The notes under the pieces: model-generated | What the model was told of the DNA's origin: nothing | Database searches by the model: none | The model's input: only the letters and a program-made list of their open reading frames with translations | Made by a program: the position numbers and the translations under genes | Source of the DNA: Xanthobacteraceae bacterium | Lineage (GTDB): Bacteria; Pseudomonadota; Alphaproteobacteria; Rhizobiales; Xanthobacteraceae | Direction: 5' to 3' | NCBI GenBank assembly: GCA_019746355.1 | Contig: JAIESC010000001.1 | Location: 84,336-148,335 of the forward strand | DNA: 64,000 nt | Shown: positions 1 to 9,184 of the stretch, in pieces | Position numbering within the stretch: the first letter of the stretch is position 1 | Layout of the letters: every line of letters starts with the position of its first letter

Positions 1-91
1 GCGATACCGACGATACAATTTACCCTTACCGTGACATTCGGCCGATACCGGCCGCGCCTAACGTGGCCCCATCGAATTCACGGGGCCTGCC

Positions 92-487
92 ATGACCAAG
101 ACCGTCAGCATCTACGCAGCGCAAATCCTGCTCGGCGTGATCGCGATCGCCGCGGGCTACGCCAAGCTCGGCGGCTCGGGCGTGATGGCCCAGCAGTTCC
201 AGGCGCTGGGTCTCGGCCAGGGACTCCTGATGATCGCCGGCTCGGCCGAAATCCTCGCCGGCCTCTGCCTGCTGCTGCCGCGCGGCGGCATCCTCGGCGC
301 AGTGCTGCTCGCCTGCGTGATGGTCGGCGCGCTCGGCGTCACCATCGGCCATGTTGCGAGCGCCGTGGCGCATTCGGTGCCAGCCTCCTCCTTCACCTCG
401 ACCAGCTATCAGTCGATCGCCAAGTCCAGCCGCCACAACAACGGCATGATCCAGATCGTCCGGCCGCGCACTGAGTGGGACATCTGA
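92..487 (+). CDS. DoxX-like small integral membrane protein
   Basis: The 131-residue product is hydrophobic, with apparent membrane segments near residues 8-27, 45-65 and 69-90 and a polar C-terminal tail. Its layout (N-terminal QILLGVIAIAAGYAKL, then Gly-rich helices with an AEILAGL segment) resembles the DoxX/DoxD-like membrane family, whose members are often small inner-membrane proteins of uncertain redox-related role. The substrate or partner cannot be read from the sequence. The ATG at 92 follows a 91-bp region that starts the window; no strong ribosome binding site is visible. The gene is monocistronic, with the next plus-strand gene over 600 bp away. The family call is a similarity judgement, so a generic four-helix membrane protein is the alternative. 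Confidence 0.6.
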   Translation: MTKTVSIYAAQILLGVIAIAAGYAKLGGSGVMAQQFQALGLGQGLLMIAGSAEILAGLCLLLPRGGILGAVLLACVMVGALGVTIGHVASAVAHSVPASSFTSTSYQSIAKSSRHNNGMIQIVRPRTEWDI

Positions 488-658
488 CGGATTTCAGCCA
501 GCGCTCAAATATTTCAAGGGCGTGCGACACCGGCCTCAGACAGCCTTTTCGGCGGCCTGGGGCCGGTGGTCCTTTCGGACATAGGCGAGCCATAAGCGCG
601 TTTACGCGCGTCTTCGACGCGCTATGGCGACGCCGTCCTTCGGACGGCTATGCGCGAA

Positions 659-979
659 TCAGTCGCGGGCGTAGCCGATCAGCGGCTTCTTCTTCCGCCC
701 GAGCACGATCAGAACAATGCCAAGGACGCAGAAGATCAGCGATGCCGGCTGGTCCAGCACCGTCGCGACGCCGATCTGCCAGGCCTCGACGCCGGCCTTC
801 TGCTCGACCAGTCCCTGGAAGGCCTTCAAGCTTCCTTCGTGCAAGGCACTCCAGACATAGCTCGTCTTGGTGACCAGAATGCCGCCGTCGGAAATCGACC
901 GGATGCCGTCGTAGACCACGAAGATAAAAGCCAGAGCGAGTAGCAGCAGCCCAATAAAGCGCAATAAAAACCGGACCAT
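659..979 (-). CDS. Hypothetical two-helix membrane protein
   Basis: The 106-residue product begins with a strongly hydrophobic helix (residues about 3-22, MVRFLLRFIGLLLLALAF) and ends with a second helix followed by a basic tail (RKKKPLIGYARD). The central loop is soluble and would face the periplasm if both termini are cytoplasmic. The frame extends ten codons upstream of the chosen ATG at 979, but the start at 979 places the first helix at the N-terminus, as expected. I do not recognise a named family. It lies divergently from the malic enzyme gene with about 170 bp between them. Confidence 0.6.
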   Translation of the reverse strand: MVRFLLRFIGLLLLALAFIFVVYDGIRSISDGGILVTKTSYVWSALHEGSLKAFQGLVEQKAGVEAWQIGVATVLDQPASLIFCVLGIVLIVLGRKKKPLIGYARD

Positions 980-1148
980 GATGCAATTCCGAGCGCCCTC
1001 CCCGTCCACCGCTTAGCGCGCCGGCGCGAACCGTTCAATCCTCGAAGATAAAATGCCGCGACGCCGATGCGCGCCGCCTCCCTTGAGCAGCACCCGGGGC
1101 TTCCGCTAACGTTGCCTTTCGGCCCAGTGGCCGGGGTAGAGTGTTGAA

Positions 1149-3422
1149 ATGGCGAAGAAATCGAGCGGCAACCGGCCGACTTTCACCGATCAAGAAGCGC
1201 TGCTGTTCCACAGCCAGGGCCGTCCCGGCAAGCTGGAAGTGGTTGCCACCAAGCCGATGGCGACGCAGCGCGATCTGTCGCTCGCCTATTCGCCCGGCGT
1301 CGCCGTGCCGGTGCTGGCCATCGCCGATGACGAGGCCAAGGCCTACGACTACACGACCAAAGGCAATTTCGTCGCCGTCATCACCAACGGCACCGCGATC
1401 CTGGGGCTTGGCGACCGCGGCGCGCTCGCGGCGAAGCCGGTGATGGAAGGCAAGGCGGTTCTGTTCAAGCGCTTTGCCGACATCGACTCGATCGACCTCG
1501 AAGTGAACTCCAAGGACCCCGACGAGATCATCAATTGCGTGAAGCTGCTCGGCAAAGGCTGGGGCGGCATCAACCTCGAGGACATCAAGGCGCCCGAGTG
1601 CTTCATCATCGAGCAGCGGCTGCGCGAGTTGCTCGATATCCCGGTGTTCCACGACGACCAGCATGGCACCGCGATCATCGCCACCGCCGGCCTGCTCAAC
1701 TCGCTCGATCTCACCGGGCGCAAGATGGAAGACACCAAGATCGTCTGCAACGGCGCGGGCGCGGCCGGCATCGCCTGCCTCGAGCTGCTGCGCTCGATCG
1801 GCTTTCGGCCGGAGAACCTGATCCTCTGCGACACCAAGGGCGTGATCTACGAGGGCCGCAAGGACGGCATGAACCAGTGGAAGTCGGCCTACGCGATCAA
1901 GACCTCGAAGCGGACGCTCGCCGAGGCGCTCGAAGGCGCCGACGTGTTCTACGGCCTGTCGGTGAAGGGCGCGGTGACCAAGGACATGGTCAAGGCGATG
2001 GCCGAAAAGCCGATCATCTTCGCCATGGCCAATCCCGATCCCGAGATCACCTGGGAGGAGGTCTACGAGGTGCGCGACGACGCCATCATGGCGACCGGCC
2101 GCTCCGACTACCCGAACCAGGTCAACAACGTGCTCGGCTTTCCCTACATCTTCCGCGGCGCGCTCGACGTGCAGGCCAAGACCATCAACATGGAGATGAA
2201 GATCGCCGCGGCACGCGCGCTCGCCGAGCTTGCCCGCGAGGACGTGCCGGACGAGGTCGCCGCCGCCTACGGCGCGCGGCCGAAGTTCGGGCCCGACTAC
2301 ATCATCCCGGTGCCGTTTGACCCGCGGCTCATCTCCCATGTGCCGCCCGCTGTCGCCAAGGCGGCGATGGACACCGGCGTCGCGCGCAAGCCGATCGCCG
2401 ACATGGAAGCCTACAAGCACACGCTCCGCTCGCGCCGCGACCCGGTCGCGAGCGTGCTGCAGCAGGTATTCCAGCGGCTCCGCCGCGCACCAAAGCGGGT
2501 GGTGTTCGCCGAGGGCGAGGAGGAGCAGGTGATCCGCGCCGCGGCGAGCTTCGTGCACGAGGGGCTCGGCACCGCACTCCTGGTCGGCCGCGAGGAGCCG
2601 ATCCGCAACACCGCGAAGAACCTCGGCATCACGCTCGGCGGCAAGATCGAGATCATCAACGCCGCGCTGTCCACCCGCAACACGAGCTACGCCAATCACA
2701 TCTACGAACGCCTGCAACGGCAGGGCTACCTGTTCCGCGACTGCCAGCGCATGGTCAACCAGGACCGCAACACCTTCGCGTCCTGCATGGTGGCGCTCGG
2801 CGACGCCGACGCGATGGTCACTGGCGTCACCCGCAACTACTCGGTGGCGCTGGAGGACGTGCGCCGCGTCATCGACCCCAAGCCCGGCCACCGCGTCATC
2901 GGCCTGTCGATGGTGCTGTCGCGCGGCCATCCGGTGCTGGTCGCCGACACGGCGATCACCGAGATGCCGACCGCCGAGGAGCTCGCCGAGATCGCGATCG
3001 AAGCCGCCGGCGTCGCCCGCCGCATGGGCTACGTGCCGCGCGTGGCGATGCTCGCCTACTCCACCTTCGGCCATCCGCCCGGCGAGCGCTCGTCGCGGGT
3101 GATCGAGGCGGTGAAGCTGCTCGACGGCCGCCGGGTCGACTTCGAATACGAAGGCGAGATGGCCGCCGACGTGGCGCTCAATCCCGAGGCGGCCGCGCCC
3201 TATCCGTTCAACCGGCTTACCGGCCCGGCCAATGTGCTGATCATGCCGGCGTTCCATTCGGCATCGATCTCGACCAAGCTGCTGCAGGAGCTCGGCGGCG
3301 CGACCGTGATCGGCCCGCTGCTGGTCGGCCTCGACCGCCCGGTGCAGATCGTGCCGCTCGGCGCGAAGGACGCGACGCTGGTCAACATGGCGGCACTGGC
3401 AGCGTTCAATGTGAGCGGGTGA
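1149..3422 (+). CDS. maeB: NADP-dependent malic enzyme, MaeB type with phosphotransacetylase-like C-terminus
   Basis: The 757-residue protein should decarboxylate malate to pyruvate with reduction of NADP, linking the TCA cycle to pyruvate and acetyl-CoA supply. The N-terminal malic enzyme domain carries YSPGVAVP near residue 40, HDDQHGTAI at about 168-176 and a nucleotide-binding GAGAAGIA loop near 202. From about residue 420 a phosphotransacetylase-like domain follows ([16 protein letters not shown] onward). That domain is the normal fusion in MaeB enzymes and in studied members is regulatory rather than catalytic. Length matches the family (about 750-770). The ATG at 1149 is followed by typical N-terminal sequence. 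It stands alone, with about 115 bp to the next gene. Confidence 0.95.
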   Translation: MAKKSSGNRPTFTDQEALLFHSQGRPGKLEVVATKPMATQRDLSLAYSPGVAVPVLAIADDEAKAYDYTTKGNFVAVITNGTAILGLGDRGALAAKPVMEGKAVLFKRFADIDSIDLEVNSKDPDEIINCVKLLGKGWGGINLEDIKAPECFIIEQRLRELLDIPVFHDDQHGTAIIATAGLLNSLDLTGRKMEDTKIVCNGAGAAGIACLELLRSIGFRPENLILCDTKGVIYEGRKDGMNQWKSAYAIKTSKRTLAEALEGADVFYGLSVKGAVTKDMVKAMAEKPIIFAMANPDPEITWEEVYEVRDDAIMATGRSDYPNQVNNVLGFPYIFRGALDVQAKTINMEMKIAAARALAELAREDVPDEVAAAYGARPKFGPDYIIPVPFDPRLISHVPPAVAKAAMDTGVARKPIADMEAYKHTLRSRRDPVASVLQQVFQRLRRAPKRVVFAEGEEEQVIRAAASFVHEGLGTALLVGREEPIRNTAKNLGITLGGKIEIINAALSTRNTSYANHIYERLQRQGYLFRDCQRMVNQDRNTFASCMVALGDADAMVTGVTRNYSVALEDVRRVIDPKPGHRVIGLSMVLSRGHPVLVADTAITEMPTAEELAEIAIEAAGVARRMGYVPRVAMLAYSTFGHPPGERSSRVIEAVKLLDGRRVDFEYEGEMAADVALNPEAAAPYPFNRLTGPANVLIMPAFHSASISTKLLQELGGATVIGPLLVGLDRPVQIVPLGAKDATLVNMAALAAFNVSG

Positions 3423-3513
3423 CACGGGCCATAGCTCGCGCTGGCACGGCAAAATGCGGGGCAGATGCGCGATTCATCGCGGATGCCGCTTCACGTGATA
3501 CGGGCTACGCTTA

Positions 3514-3534
3514 CCTCCTGAGCAACGCAGGAGG
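3514..3534 (+). promoter_or_regulatory. Hairpin that can mask the Shine-Dalgarno of the amidohydrolase gene
   Basis: CCTCCTG at 3514-3520 is the exact reverse complement of CAGGAGG at 3528-3534, leaving a 7-nt loop. The right arm is the Shine-Dalgarno of the gene starting at 3540. In the mRNA the two arms could pair and hide the ribosome binding site. Pairing is seen directly; a regulatory effect is inference. Confidence 0.45.
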
Positions 3535-3539
3535 CGACG

Positions 3540-4979
3540 ATGCTCAACCGCAGGACATTCGGAAAGCTCACCGCCGCGACCGCCCTGACCGGGCTCGCGG
3601 CTCCCGCACTCATCTCACGCTCGTTCGCGCAAGGCGCCGCGCCACAGGTGGCGCGCGGCAACTACCTGATCAGGAACGGCGCGGTCATCACCGTCGATCC
3701 CGCACTCGGCGTGCTGCCGCGCGGCGACGTTCACGTCAACAACGGCCGGATCGAGGCAGTCGGCCCGAACCTCACGGCTGCCGGCGCCGAAGTGATCGAC
3801 GCCACCGACATGATCGTGATGCCGGGCTTCATCGACACGCACTACCACATGTGGAGCGCGCTCGGCCGCAACTTCGTCGGCGACGGCTTCGGCTATTTCC
3901 CGGCGAAGAACGCGACCTCGAAGCTCTACAGCGCCGAGGATTTCTACGCGAGCGTGATGCTCGGCCTCGTCGAGCTCGCCAATGCCGGCATCACCGGCGT
4001 GCACAACTGGTCGCACAACACCCGCAGCCCGGCCCATGCCGACGCCGAGCTTCGCGCCCACCGCGAATCGCTGCTGCGCGCCCGCTACGCCTATGGCCAC
4101 ATCGACCTGATGCCGCGCAACGAGCCGGTGAGCTTCGCCGACGTCGACCGCGTCAAGCGCGAGTACTTCTCGTCAGGAACCGCGTTCGAAGGGCTGGTGC
4201 ATCTGGGCTTGAACCTGCGCGGCCATTCGCAGAGCGATCCGCCGACCTTCGAGATCGACATGGCCGGCGCGCTCGAGCGCAAGCTGCCGATCGCGCTACA
4301 CGCGGCGCAAACGCCGCCGAACTGGGTCGACACGGAGGCGTTCGAGAAGCGCGGCTGGCTCGGGCCGAACCTGCTGCTCTGCCATTTCGTGCCGGTCCGC
4401 GACATCGACGCGGAGCTGATGGCGAAGACCAAAACGCCGCTCTCCTGGGCGACCCATTCCGAGTTCCGGCTCGGCCGCGCCGGCGACCCGCGCGTGGCCC
4501 TGCTTCGCATGCGCAAGGCCGGCGTCACCGTCTCGCTGTCGTTCGACGCAAGCTCGATCGCGCCGCCGAACATGTTCGAGACCATGCGCTTCACCTGGAA
4601 CATGGGCATTCCCTGGCGCGGCACGCCGTCCGAGCCGCTGCCCGAGGTCTCGTTCCGCGAGGTGATCGAGATGGCGACGCTCAACGGCGCCAGGGCGCTC
4701 GGCATCGCCGACACCACCGGCTCGATCACGGTCGGCAAGCGCGCCGACATCATCCTGATCCGCGGCAATGACATCAACATCGCGCCGATTGCCGACGTCG
4801 AAGCAAGCGTCGTGCAGTCGGCGACGCCGTCCAACGTCGACACCGTGCTGGTCGACGGCCGCATCGTAAAACGCGGCGGACGGCTCGTGGCCTATGACGT
4901 GGACAAGATCGTGCGCGAGGCCAAGGCTTCGGCGCTGCGGATCAGGACCACGGCGGGCGGCAGGCTCGCGCCGAAATAA
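3540..4979 (+). CDS. Tat-exported metal-dependent amidohydrolase
   Basis: The 479-residue protein starts with a twin-arginine signal (NRRTFGKL, then an Ala/Leu-rich stretch ending near SFAQG at about 31), so the mature enzyme should be periplasmic. The body is an amidohydrolase-superfamily TIM barrel with the metal-binding DTHYH motif at residues 99-103, further His residues in LPIALHAAQ and LLLCHFVP, and an Asp in SLSFDASS near the end of the barrel. The overall pattern resembles the cytosine deaminase / chlorohydrolase (AtzB, TrzN) subgroup, so hydrolysis of a cyclic amide or amine is likely. The substrate cannot be named. A strong AGGAGG lies six bases before the ATG. Export of such an enzyme is less usual, since many relatives are cytoplasmic. 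Confidence 0.85.
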   Translation: MLNRRTFGKLTAATALTGLAAPALISRSFAQGAAPQVARGNYLIRNGAVITVDPALGVLPRGDVHVNNGRIEAVGPNLTAAGAEVIDATDMIVMPGFIDTHYHMWSALGRNFVGDGFGYFPAKNATSKLYSAEDFYASVMLGLVELANAGITGVHNWSHNTRSPAHADAELRAHRESLLRARYAYGHIDLMPRNEPVSFADVDRVKREYFSSGTAFEGLVHLGLNLRGHSQSDPPTFEIDMAGALERKLPIALHAAQTPPNWVDTEAFEKRGWLGPNLLLCHFVPVRDIDAELMAKTKTPLSWATHSEFRLGRAGDPRVALLRMRKAGVTVSLSFDASSIAPPNMFETMRFTWNMGIPWRGTPSEPLPEVSFREVIEMATLNGARALGIADTTGSITVGKRADIILIRGNDINIAPIADVEASVVQSATPSNVDTVLVDGRIVKRGGRLVAYDVDKIVREAKASALRIRTTAGGRLAPK

Positions 4980-4992
4980 ACGGTGCGGCCGG

Positions 4993-5015
4993 GCGGGCCG
5001 CCGTCAGCGGCCCGC
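4993..5015. terminator. Hairpin between convergent genes
   Basis: GCGGGCCGC at 4993-5001 pairs perfectly with GCGGCCCGC at 5007-5015, with a 5-nt loop holding the stop codon of the minus-strand gene. There is no U-run on either side, so it is a weak terminator candidate between convergent transcripts. Confidence 0.35.
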
Positions 5016-5351
5016 TTGCGCCATGCATTCCTTCTGGAACTTGCGGCGCTTCAGCGGGTGCATCGCTGTGAATTTCTTGCGCGCTTCCGACTTGCACCGG
5101 GCCTTCCTTGCCCGCGGGTCCTCGTTCTGGACATCCCAGCCCTTGTTGAACTTCTCCCGCAGCAGGATGCGCTGGCGCAGCACCTCCTCGGCCTGGCTGG
5201 GCTTGCCGGACGGGCTCAGTTGATTGAACTCGCTCGGCTGACCGGCCTGTCCGGGCGGACTGGATGGTGCCGGCTGGCCGGGCCTCGCCTGTTGGGCGGC
5301 GGCGGGAGCCGTGGCAACGACAAAGAGCAGTAATGCAAGAATAAGGCGCAT
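5004..5351 (-). CDS. Hypothetical exported protein with basic C-terminus
   Basis: From the ATG at 5351 the 115-residue product has a signal peptide (MRLILALLLFVVATAPAAAQ, cleavage likely after AAA-Q). A Pro/Gly/Ser/Gln-rich linker follows, then a compact basic region with ARKARCKSEARKKFTAMHPLKRRKFQKECMAQ. Two cysteines in that last part could form a disulfide in the periplasm. Two upstream in-frame ATGs exist, but the start at 5351 puts the signal peptide at the N-terminus. It is convergent with the amidohydrolase gene. I do not recognise the family and cannot give a function. Confidence 0.65.
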   Translation of the reverse strand: MRLILALLLFVVATAPAAAQQARPGQPAPSSPPGQAGQPSEFNQLSPSGKPSQAEEVLRQRILLREKFNKGWDVQNEDPRARKARCKSEARKKFTAMHPLKRRKFQKECMAQAGR

Positions 5352-5535
5352 GGACATCTCAACCGGCAAGTGACGAGGCTACCAGCATAAAACGTCGCCC
5401 TCATGACGCGAAGCGAAATGCGGAATGGCATGCGCAGGCGGGGCTTGTCCCAGCCATGCCCGTCTTGTTTTATGCAGCCCGAACGCCGGAGAGGCCCGGC
5501 ATACTGCGTTTCAAGGAACCCGCCAGGAACTCACC

Positions 5536-6432
5536 ATGTCCCCCACCAAGCTCAAAGGCGTGATTGCCGCCGTCGCCACCCCGGTCAACGAGGACGGCTC
5601 GCCCGATCTCGCCCGCGCCACCAAGCTTGCGCGCCACCTGATCGACAACGGCTGCGATGGGTTGAATGTCCTGGGCACCACCGGCGAGGCTACGTCGTTC
5701 TCGCTGGAGGAGCGCAAGCGGGTGATGGACGCCTACAAGTCGGCGGGCCTGCCGCTCGACCGCATGATGGTCGGCACCGGCGCAGCCGCCGTGGCCGACG
5801 CCGTGGCGCTCACGCGTCATGCCTCGGATTTGGGCTTTGCCGGCGCATTGGTGCTGCCGCCGTTCTACTACAAGGGCGTGCCGGACGATGGCCTCGTCGC
5901 CTATATCGACACCATCGTGAAGGCCACGGCGCAACAGCCCGTGCCGCTCTATCTTTATCATTATCCGCAGCAGTCGGGCCTGCACTGGCACGTGGCGCTG
6001 GTGAAGCGGCTGCTCGACAGCTTCGGCCAGCGCATCGTCGGGTTGAAGGACTCCTCCGGCGATATGAACTACGCCAGGGAGGCGGCGGCCATCTCCAAGA
6101 GTTTCGACGTGTTCCCCTCGACCGAGGCGGTGTTGATCGAGGCGCGGACGGGCGCGTTCGCCGGCTGCATCTCGGCCACTGCAAACCTCAACTCCGATCT
6201 GTGCCAACTCGCCTGGAAGAGCGGCGACAAGGCCGCCCATGACGCTGCGGTGACGATCCGCAAGCTGTTCGACGGACGGCCGCTCGTCTCCGGCGTCAAG
6301 TCGCTCCTGTCGCACATCCACGCCGATCCAGCGCTGGCGCGGGTGAAGCCGCCGCTTGCGCCATTCTCGGCGGGCGACCGCGCCGCGGTCAACGCGGGCT
6401 ACGACCAGGTGCGCGGCAAGCGCGTCGCGTAA
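5536..6432 (+). CDS. DapA-family aldolase/lyase
   Basis: The 298-residue protein belongs to the dihydrodipicolinate synthase / N-acetylneuraminate lyase family of class I aldolases. Visible hallmarks are GTTGE at residues 47-51 (carboxylate binding), the YHYP element near 143, and Lys171 in GLKDSSGD, the expected Schiff-base lysine. These enzymes condense or cleave pyruvate with an aldehyde. The genuine DapA of lysine synthesis is usually slightly shorter and near other housekeeping genes, so this copy may be a catabolic paralogue. The ATG at 5536 follows a GGAACTCACC spacer; an extended frame upstream lacks family similarity. A FAD monooxygenase gene starts 25 bp downstream, which suggests co-transcription. 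Confidence 0.85.
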   Translation: MSPTKLKGVIAAVATPVNEDGSPDLARATKLARHLIDNGCDGLNVLGTTGEATSFSLEERKRVMDAYKSAGLPLDRMMVGTGAAAVADAVALTRHASDLGFAGALVLPPFYYKGVPDDGLVAYIDTIVKATAQQPVPLYLYHYPQQSGLHWHVALVKRLLDSFGQRIVGLKDSSGDMNYAREAAAISKSFDVFPSTEAVLIEARTGAFAGCISATANLNSDLCQLAWKSGDKAAHDAAVTIRKLFDGRPLVSGVKSLLSHIHADPALARVKPPLAPFSAGDRAAVNAGYDQVRGKRVA

Positions 6433-6457
6433 ATCCAGAAAGCCGGCCGGGACACCG

Positions 6458-7669
6458 ATGACGCGAAAGGCCCCCTCCATCGCCGTCATCGGCGGCGGCA
6501 TCGGCGGGCTCACCGCCGCGATCAGCCTGCTGCAGGCGGGCTATGACGTGCACGTCTATGAGCAGTCGCGGCTGCTTTCGGAGGTCGGCGCCGGCATCAA
6601 TATCGGGCCGAACGCCGCGCGGCTGCTGATCCGGCTGGGATTCCGCGAGGAATGCGTCAGGGTCGCGTTCCGCTCGCCGTTCTTCCACCAGCGCCGCTGG
6701 CAGGACGGCAAGACGCTCACCCGCACGCCGCTCGGCGAGACGATCGAGAAGGAGTTCGGCGCGCCGCACTACATCTTCCATCGCGGCGAGCTGCACGCGA
6801 TGCTCGCCAGAGCCGTGCCGCCAGAGCGGGTGCATCTGTCGCACCGCTGCACCGGCGTCGAGCAAAGCGGCGGCAAGGTGCGGGCGCTTTTCGCCAACGG
6901 CGCGAGCATGACATTCGACGCGCTGATCGCGGCCGACGGCATCCATTCGAGCGTGCGCAAGGCGCTGCTCGGGCCGGAGCAGCCGCGGTTCGCCTGCCGC
7001 GCCTATCGCGGGCTGATCCCGGCCGAGAAGGTCCCCGACTTCCCGCGCGAGTCGACCGCCTGGCTCGGGCCGGGCCGCCATCTCGTGCACTACTTCGTAT
7101 CCGCCGGAAAGCTCCTGAATTTCGTCGGTCACGTGGAGCAGGAGGCCTGGATCAGCGAATCCTGGACCGAGCCCGGCAGCGTCGACGACCTGCGCGCCGC
7201 CTATGCCGGCTGGCACCCGCAGGTGCAGCGCCTGATCGACGCGGTCGACGAGACCTTCGTCTGGGCGGTGATGGACCGAACACCCATCAATCAATGGACT
7301 TACGGCCGGGTAACCCTGCTCGGCGACGCCTGCCACCCGATGCTGCCGTTCATGGGCCAGGGCGGGGCACAGGCCATAGAGGATGCGGTCGCCCTGACCG
7401 CCTGCCTGCAAAGGAGCGGCGGCGAGGTCGAATCCGCCCTCAAACTCTATGAATCCGTCCGTCTGCCCCGCGCCAACCGGATCCAATCCCAGTCCTGGGA
7501 CAACAAAACCCGGTTTCATATGGTCGATGGCCCGGACCAGGAGGCGCGCGACGCGGCCATGGCGAAAGGGATGACCGACTGGTCCTACCGGGCCGTGGCC
7601 TGGGTCTACGGCCATGACGCCGGCAACATCGACCAGCGCCCAGAAGGCGCCCCAATCCCCGCGCATTGA
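6458..7669 (+). CDS. FAD-dependent monooxygenase, salicylate hydroxylase-like
   Basis: The 403-residue protein is a class A flavoprotein hydroxylase. It has the dinucleotide-binding [10 protein letters not shown] near residue 10, an Arg/Gly-rich FAD contact region ([12 protein letters not shown]), and the second FAD motif [15 protein letters not shown] near residue 289. Such enzymes hydroxylate or oxidatively decarboxylate aromatic acids (salicylate, 3-hydroxybenzoate, 6-hydroxynicotinate), using NAD(P)H and O2. The specific substrate is not evident. It begins 25 bp after the DapA-family gene, a spacing typical of an operon, so the two may act on one pathway (ring hydroxylation plus a pyruvate-yielding lyase). 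The start at ATG 6458 puts the Rossmann motif ten residues from the N-terminus, as usual. Confidence 0.85.
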   Translation: MTRKAPSIAVIGGGIGGLTAAISLLQAGYDVHVYEQSRLLSEVGAGINIGPNAARLLIRLGFREECVRVAFRSPFFHQRRWQDGKTLTRTPLGETIEKEFGAPHYIFHRGELHAMLARAVPPERVHLSHRCTGVEQSGGKVRALFANGASMTFDALIAADGIHSSVRKALLGPEQPRFACRAYRGLIPAEKVPDFPRESTAWLGPGRHLVHYFVSAGKLLNFVGHVEQEAWISESWTEPGSVDDLRAAYAGWHPQVQRLIDAVDETFVWAVMDRTPINQWTYGRVTLLGDACHPMLPFMGQGGAQAIEDAVALTACLQRSGGEVESALKLYESVRLPRANRIQSQSWDNKTRFHMVDGPDQEARDAAMAKGMTDWSYRAVAWVYGHDAGNIDQRPEGAPIPAH

Positions 7670-7793
7670 CGATTTCGGACCTGCTGACTATAAGGCGGCC
7701 CAATGGCGGCGAGAGCCCTCGCCGCCGCGATTTTTTGTGCCCCGGCTGGCTTCGCTCAATCGCCGCCGCAACCAGACTTCGACCAGAGAGTTC

Positions 7794-8060
7794 ATGGCCA
7801 ATACAACGTCCGCCCGCAAAGCCGCGCGCAAGATTGCCCGCCGCACCGAGATCAACAAGGCGCGCCGCTCGCGCATGCGCGGCGCCGTCCGCACCGTCGA
7901 GGAAGCGATCGCCTCCGGCGACAAGAACAAGGCGCTCGAGGCGATGAAGAACGCCGAGCCCGCGCTGATGCGCGCCGCCCAGCAGGGCCAGGTGCACAAG
8001 AACGCCGCGAGCCGCAAGGTCTCGCGCCTGGCGCACCAGATCGCCAAGCTCGGCAAGTAA
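7794..8060 (+). CDS. rpsT: 30S ribosomal protein S20
   Basis: The 88-residue basic protein starts [13 protein letters not shown] and shows the S20 pattern throughout ([22 protein letters not shown], then [23 protein letters not shown]). S20 binds 16S rRNA in the body of the 30S subunit and assembles early. Length is exact for the family. The ATG at 7794 is preceded by an AGAGAG-type ribosome binding site. As in many Alphaproteobacteria, rpsT lies directly upstream of dnaA, here with 1.1 kb between them and its own strong terminator at 8165. Confidence 0.97.
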   Translation: MANTTSARKAARKIARRTEINKARRSRMRGAVRTVEEAIASGDKNKALEAMKNAEPALMRAAQQGQVHKNAASRKVSRLAHQIAKLGK

Positions 8061-8164
8061 TTCCGAAAAAACTACCGGTCAGCCTGATCCGGTCCGGACG
8101 CCGAATTGTGCGCATAACGCGCGCTGCGGTGCTGCACTCCATTTGAAATTCTGCTAGATGCCGC

Positions 8165-8205
8165 GCGCGAGTGAACGACGCATCGTTCGCTCGCGCTTGT
8201 TGTGT
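8165..8205 (+). terminator. Rho-independent terminator of rpsT
   Basis: GCGCGAGTGAACGA (8165-8178) pairs with TCGTTCGCTCGCGC (8183-8196) over 14 pairs including one G-U, with the tetraloop CGCA. The stem is followed by the T-rich TTGTTGTGTT. It lies 105 bp after the rpsT stop codon. Confidence 0.8.
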
Positions 8206-8318
8206 TCGTTGCGCCGCGTCCGACGCGAAGCATCTCGCGTGAAGCTTTTGTGGCAACGATGTCACAGCACTGACAAGAAACGCTCACGTACGTAGTTTTA
8301 CCTATTCCCACGATTTTT

Positions 8319-8721
8319 GACTCGGCGCGAGTCCGCAATTTTTTCGCAGGGGGTTACCCTGCTTTGGTGCTCACGAATTCGTCATGTGAACAAAGGATTT
8401 AGAGGTCATGCGACTCCGAGGAGTTTGAATCCGCCACATTGGTGAACGAGCGAGTGAGCATTTATTTCGAAACTTTTCTCTCAGTTTCGTGACAGACAAT
8501 CTGCACGCTTCTTCAAGACGTTGGGTCACAAATTTTTACGAAGATGACAGGTCGAGTCGGTGCGATCGCAGATGCCGGCTGCAATCTCGTGTTGCCGACG
8601 AACTTCATCGTGCTAGTTTCATCTGGCTTCCGGGTTCGACATTCAGCAGAAGGAAAACGAAATCAAACTCATCGGCGATGAGAGCGCGGAATTGTCTCTC
8701 GACATTTCTTCGTCTCGACTC
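8319..8721. promoter_or_regulatory. Cluster of six GANTC (CcrM-type) methylation sites
   Basis: GANTC occurs at 8319, 8329, 8412, 8427, 8554 and 8717, six sites in about 400 bp where roughly one or two are expected. In Alphaproteobacteria GANTC is methylated by CcrM, and its methylation state links promoters such as that of dnaA to the cell cycle. The sites are seen directly; a role in dnaA control is inferred from their position. Confidence 0.5.
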
Positions 8722-9184
8722 GTTGTCCCGCCCAAGTGATCTGGGCCGGACAAACGATCCGAAAAGTTTGATCGATCTTCTTTCTTCTGACGTCTGACGC
8801 CGAGCGGTGGATGGGCGCGCCCGCGGAGCAGCGGTCTTAGTACTTCAACAACGCGATCAAGACGGTCTGTCGCGAGGGCATTGCGACGGAAAGGGGGGCT
8901 TATGACTGATCGGTGGCAACACACTCTGGCAGCAAACGCGAATTTCAAGCCCGACACCGGGTGCGCAACCGGAGACACCAGCCACCGGTCCAGATCGGCT
9001 CCTCCGAGTAGCTGACGCCAAGCATAGCTGCGTTTGTTTTCCTGGACCCTTTGAAGGTCCACCTCGTCAACAAGATCAACCTTAGAACTTCGAGTGAGTA
9101 ACCGCGTCACGGTTGGCGGCTCGCGATGCCGTCGGCGTTTCACCGAGTTCCACCTTTAACCTCCGATACGAGAGCAAGAAAAAA

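Larger units (their letters stand above)
8061..9184 (+). other. Gene-free region between rpsT and dnaA
   Basis: These 1124 bases contain no convincing gene. They hold the rpsT terminator (8165-8205), a cluster of six GANTC sites (8319-8721) and what must be the dnaA promoter and leader. The stretch from about 8240 to 8800 is richer in A and T than its surroundings. I see no exact DnaA box (TTATCCACA) on either strand; TGTGAACAA near 8385 differs at two positions. Alphaproteobacterial origins are often near hemE rather than here, so I do not call this an origin. Confidence 0.6.

Noticed and set aside
475..873. 132-codon plus-strand frame after the DoxX-like gene
   Set aside because: Ser/Arg-rich product without motifs, overlapping the better-supported membrane protein gene on the other strand.
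1035..3452. 805-codon open frame antisense to maeB
   Set aside because: It mirrors the coding strand of a high-GC gene, is rich in His/Arg/Asp/Ala with no recognisable domain, and has no ribosome binding site. The plus-strand MaeB is unequivocal.
8489..9143. Frames of 102 (plus) and 166 (minus) codons between rpsT and dnaA
   Set aside because: Ser/Arg-rich products without motifs, no ribosome binding sites and base composition unlike the neighbouring genes.
8061..9184. Replication origin between rpsT and dnaA
   Set aside because: No exact DnaA boxes or clear AT-rich unwinding element with repeats were seen, and rhizobial origins are often near hemE. Position and GANTC density alone are not enough.
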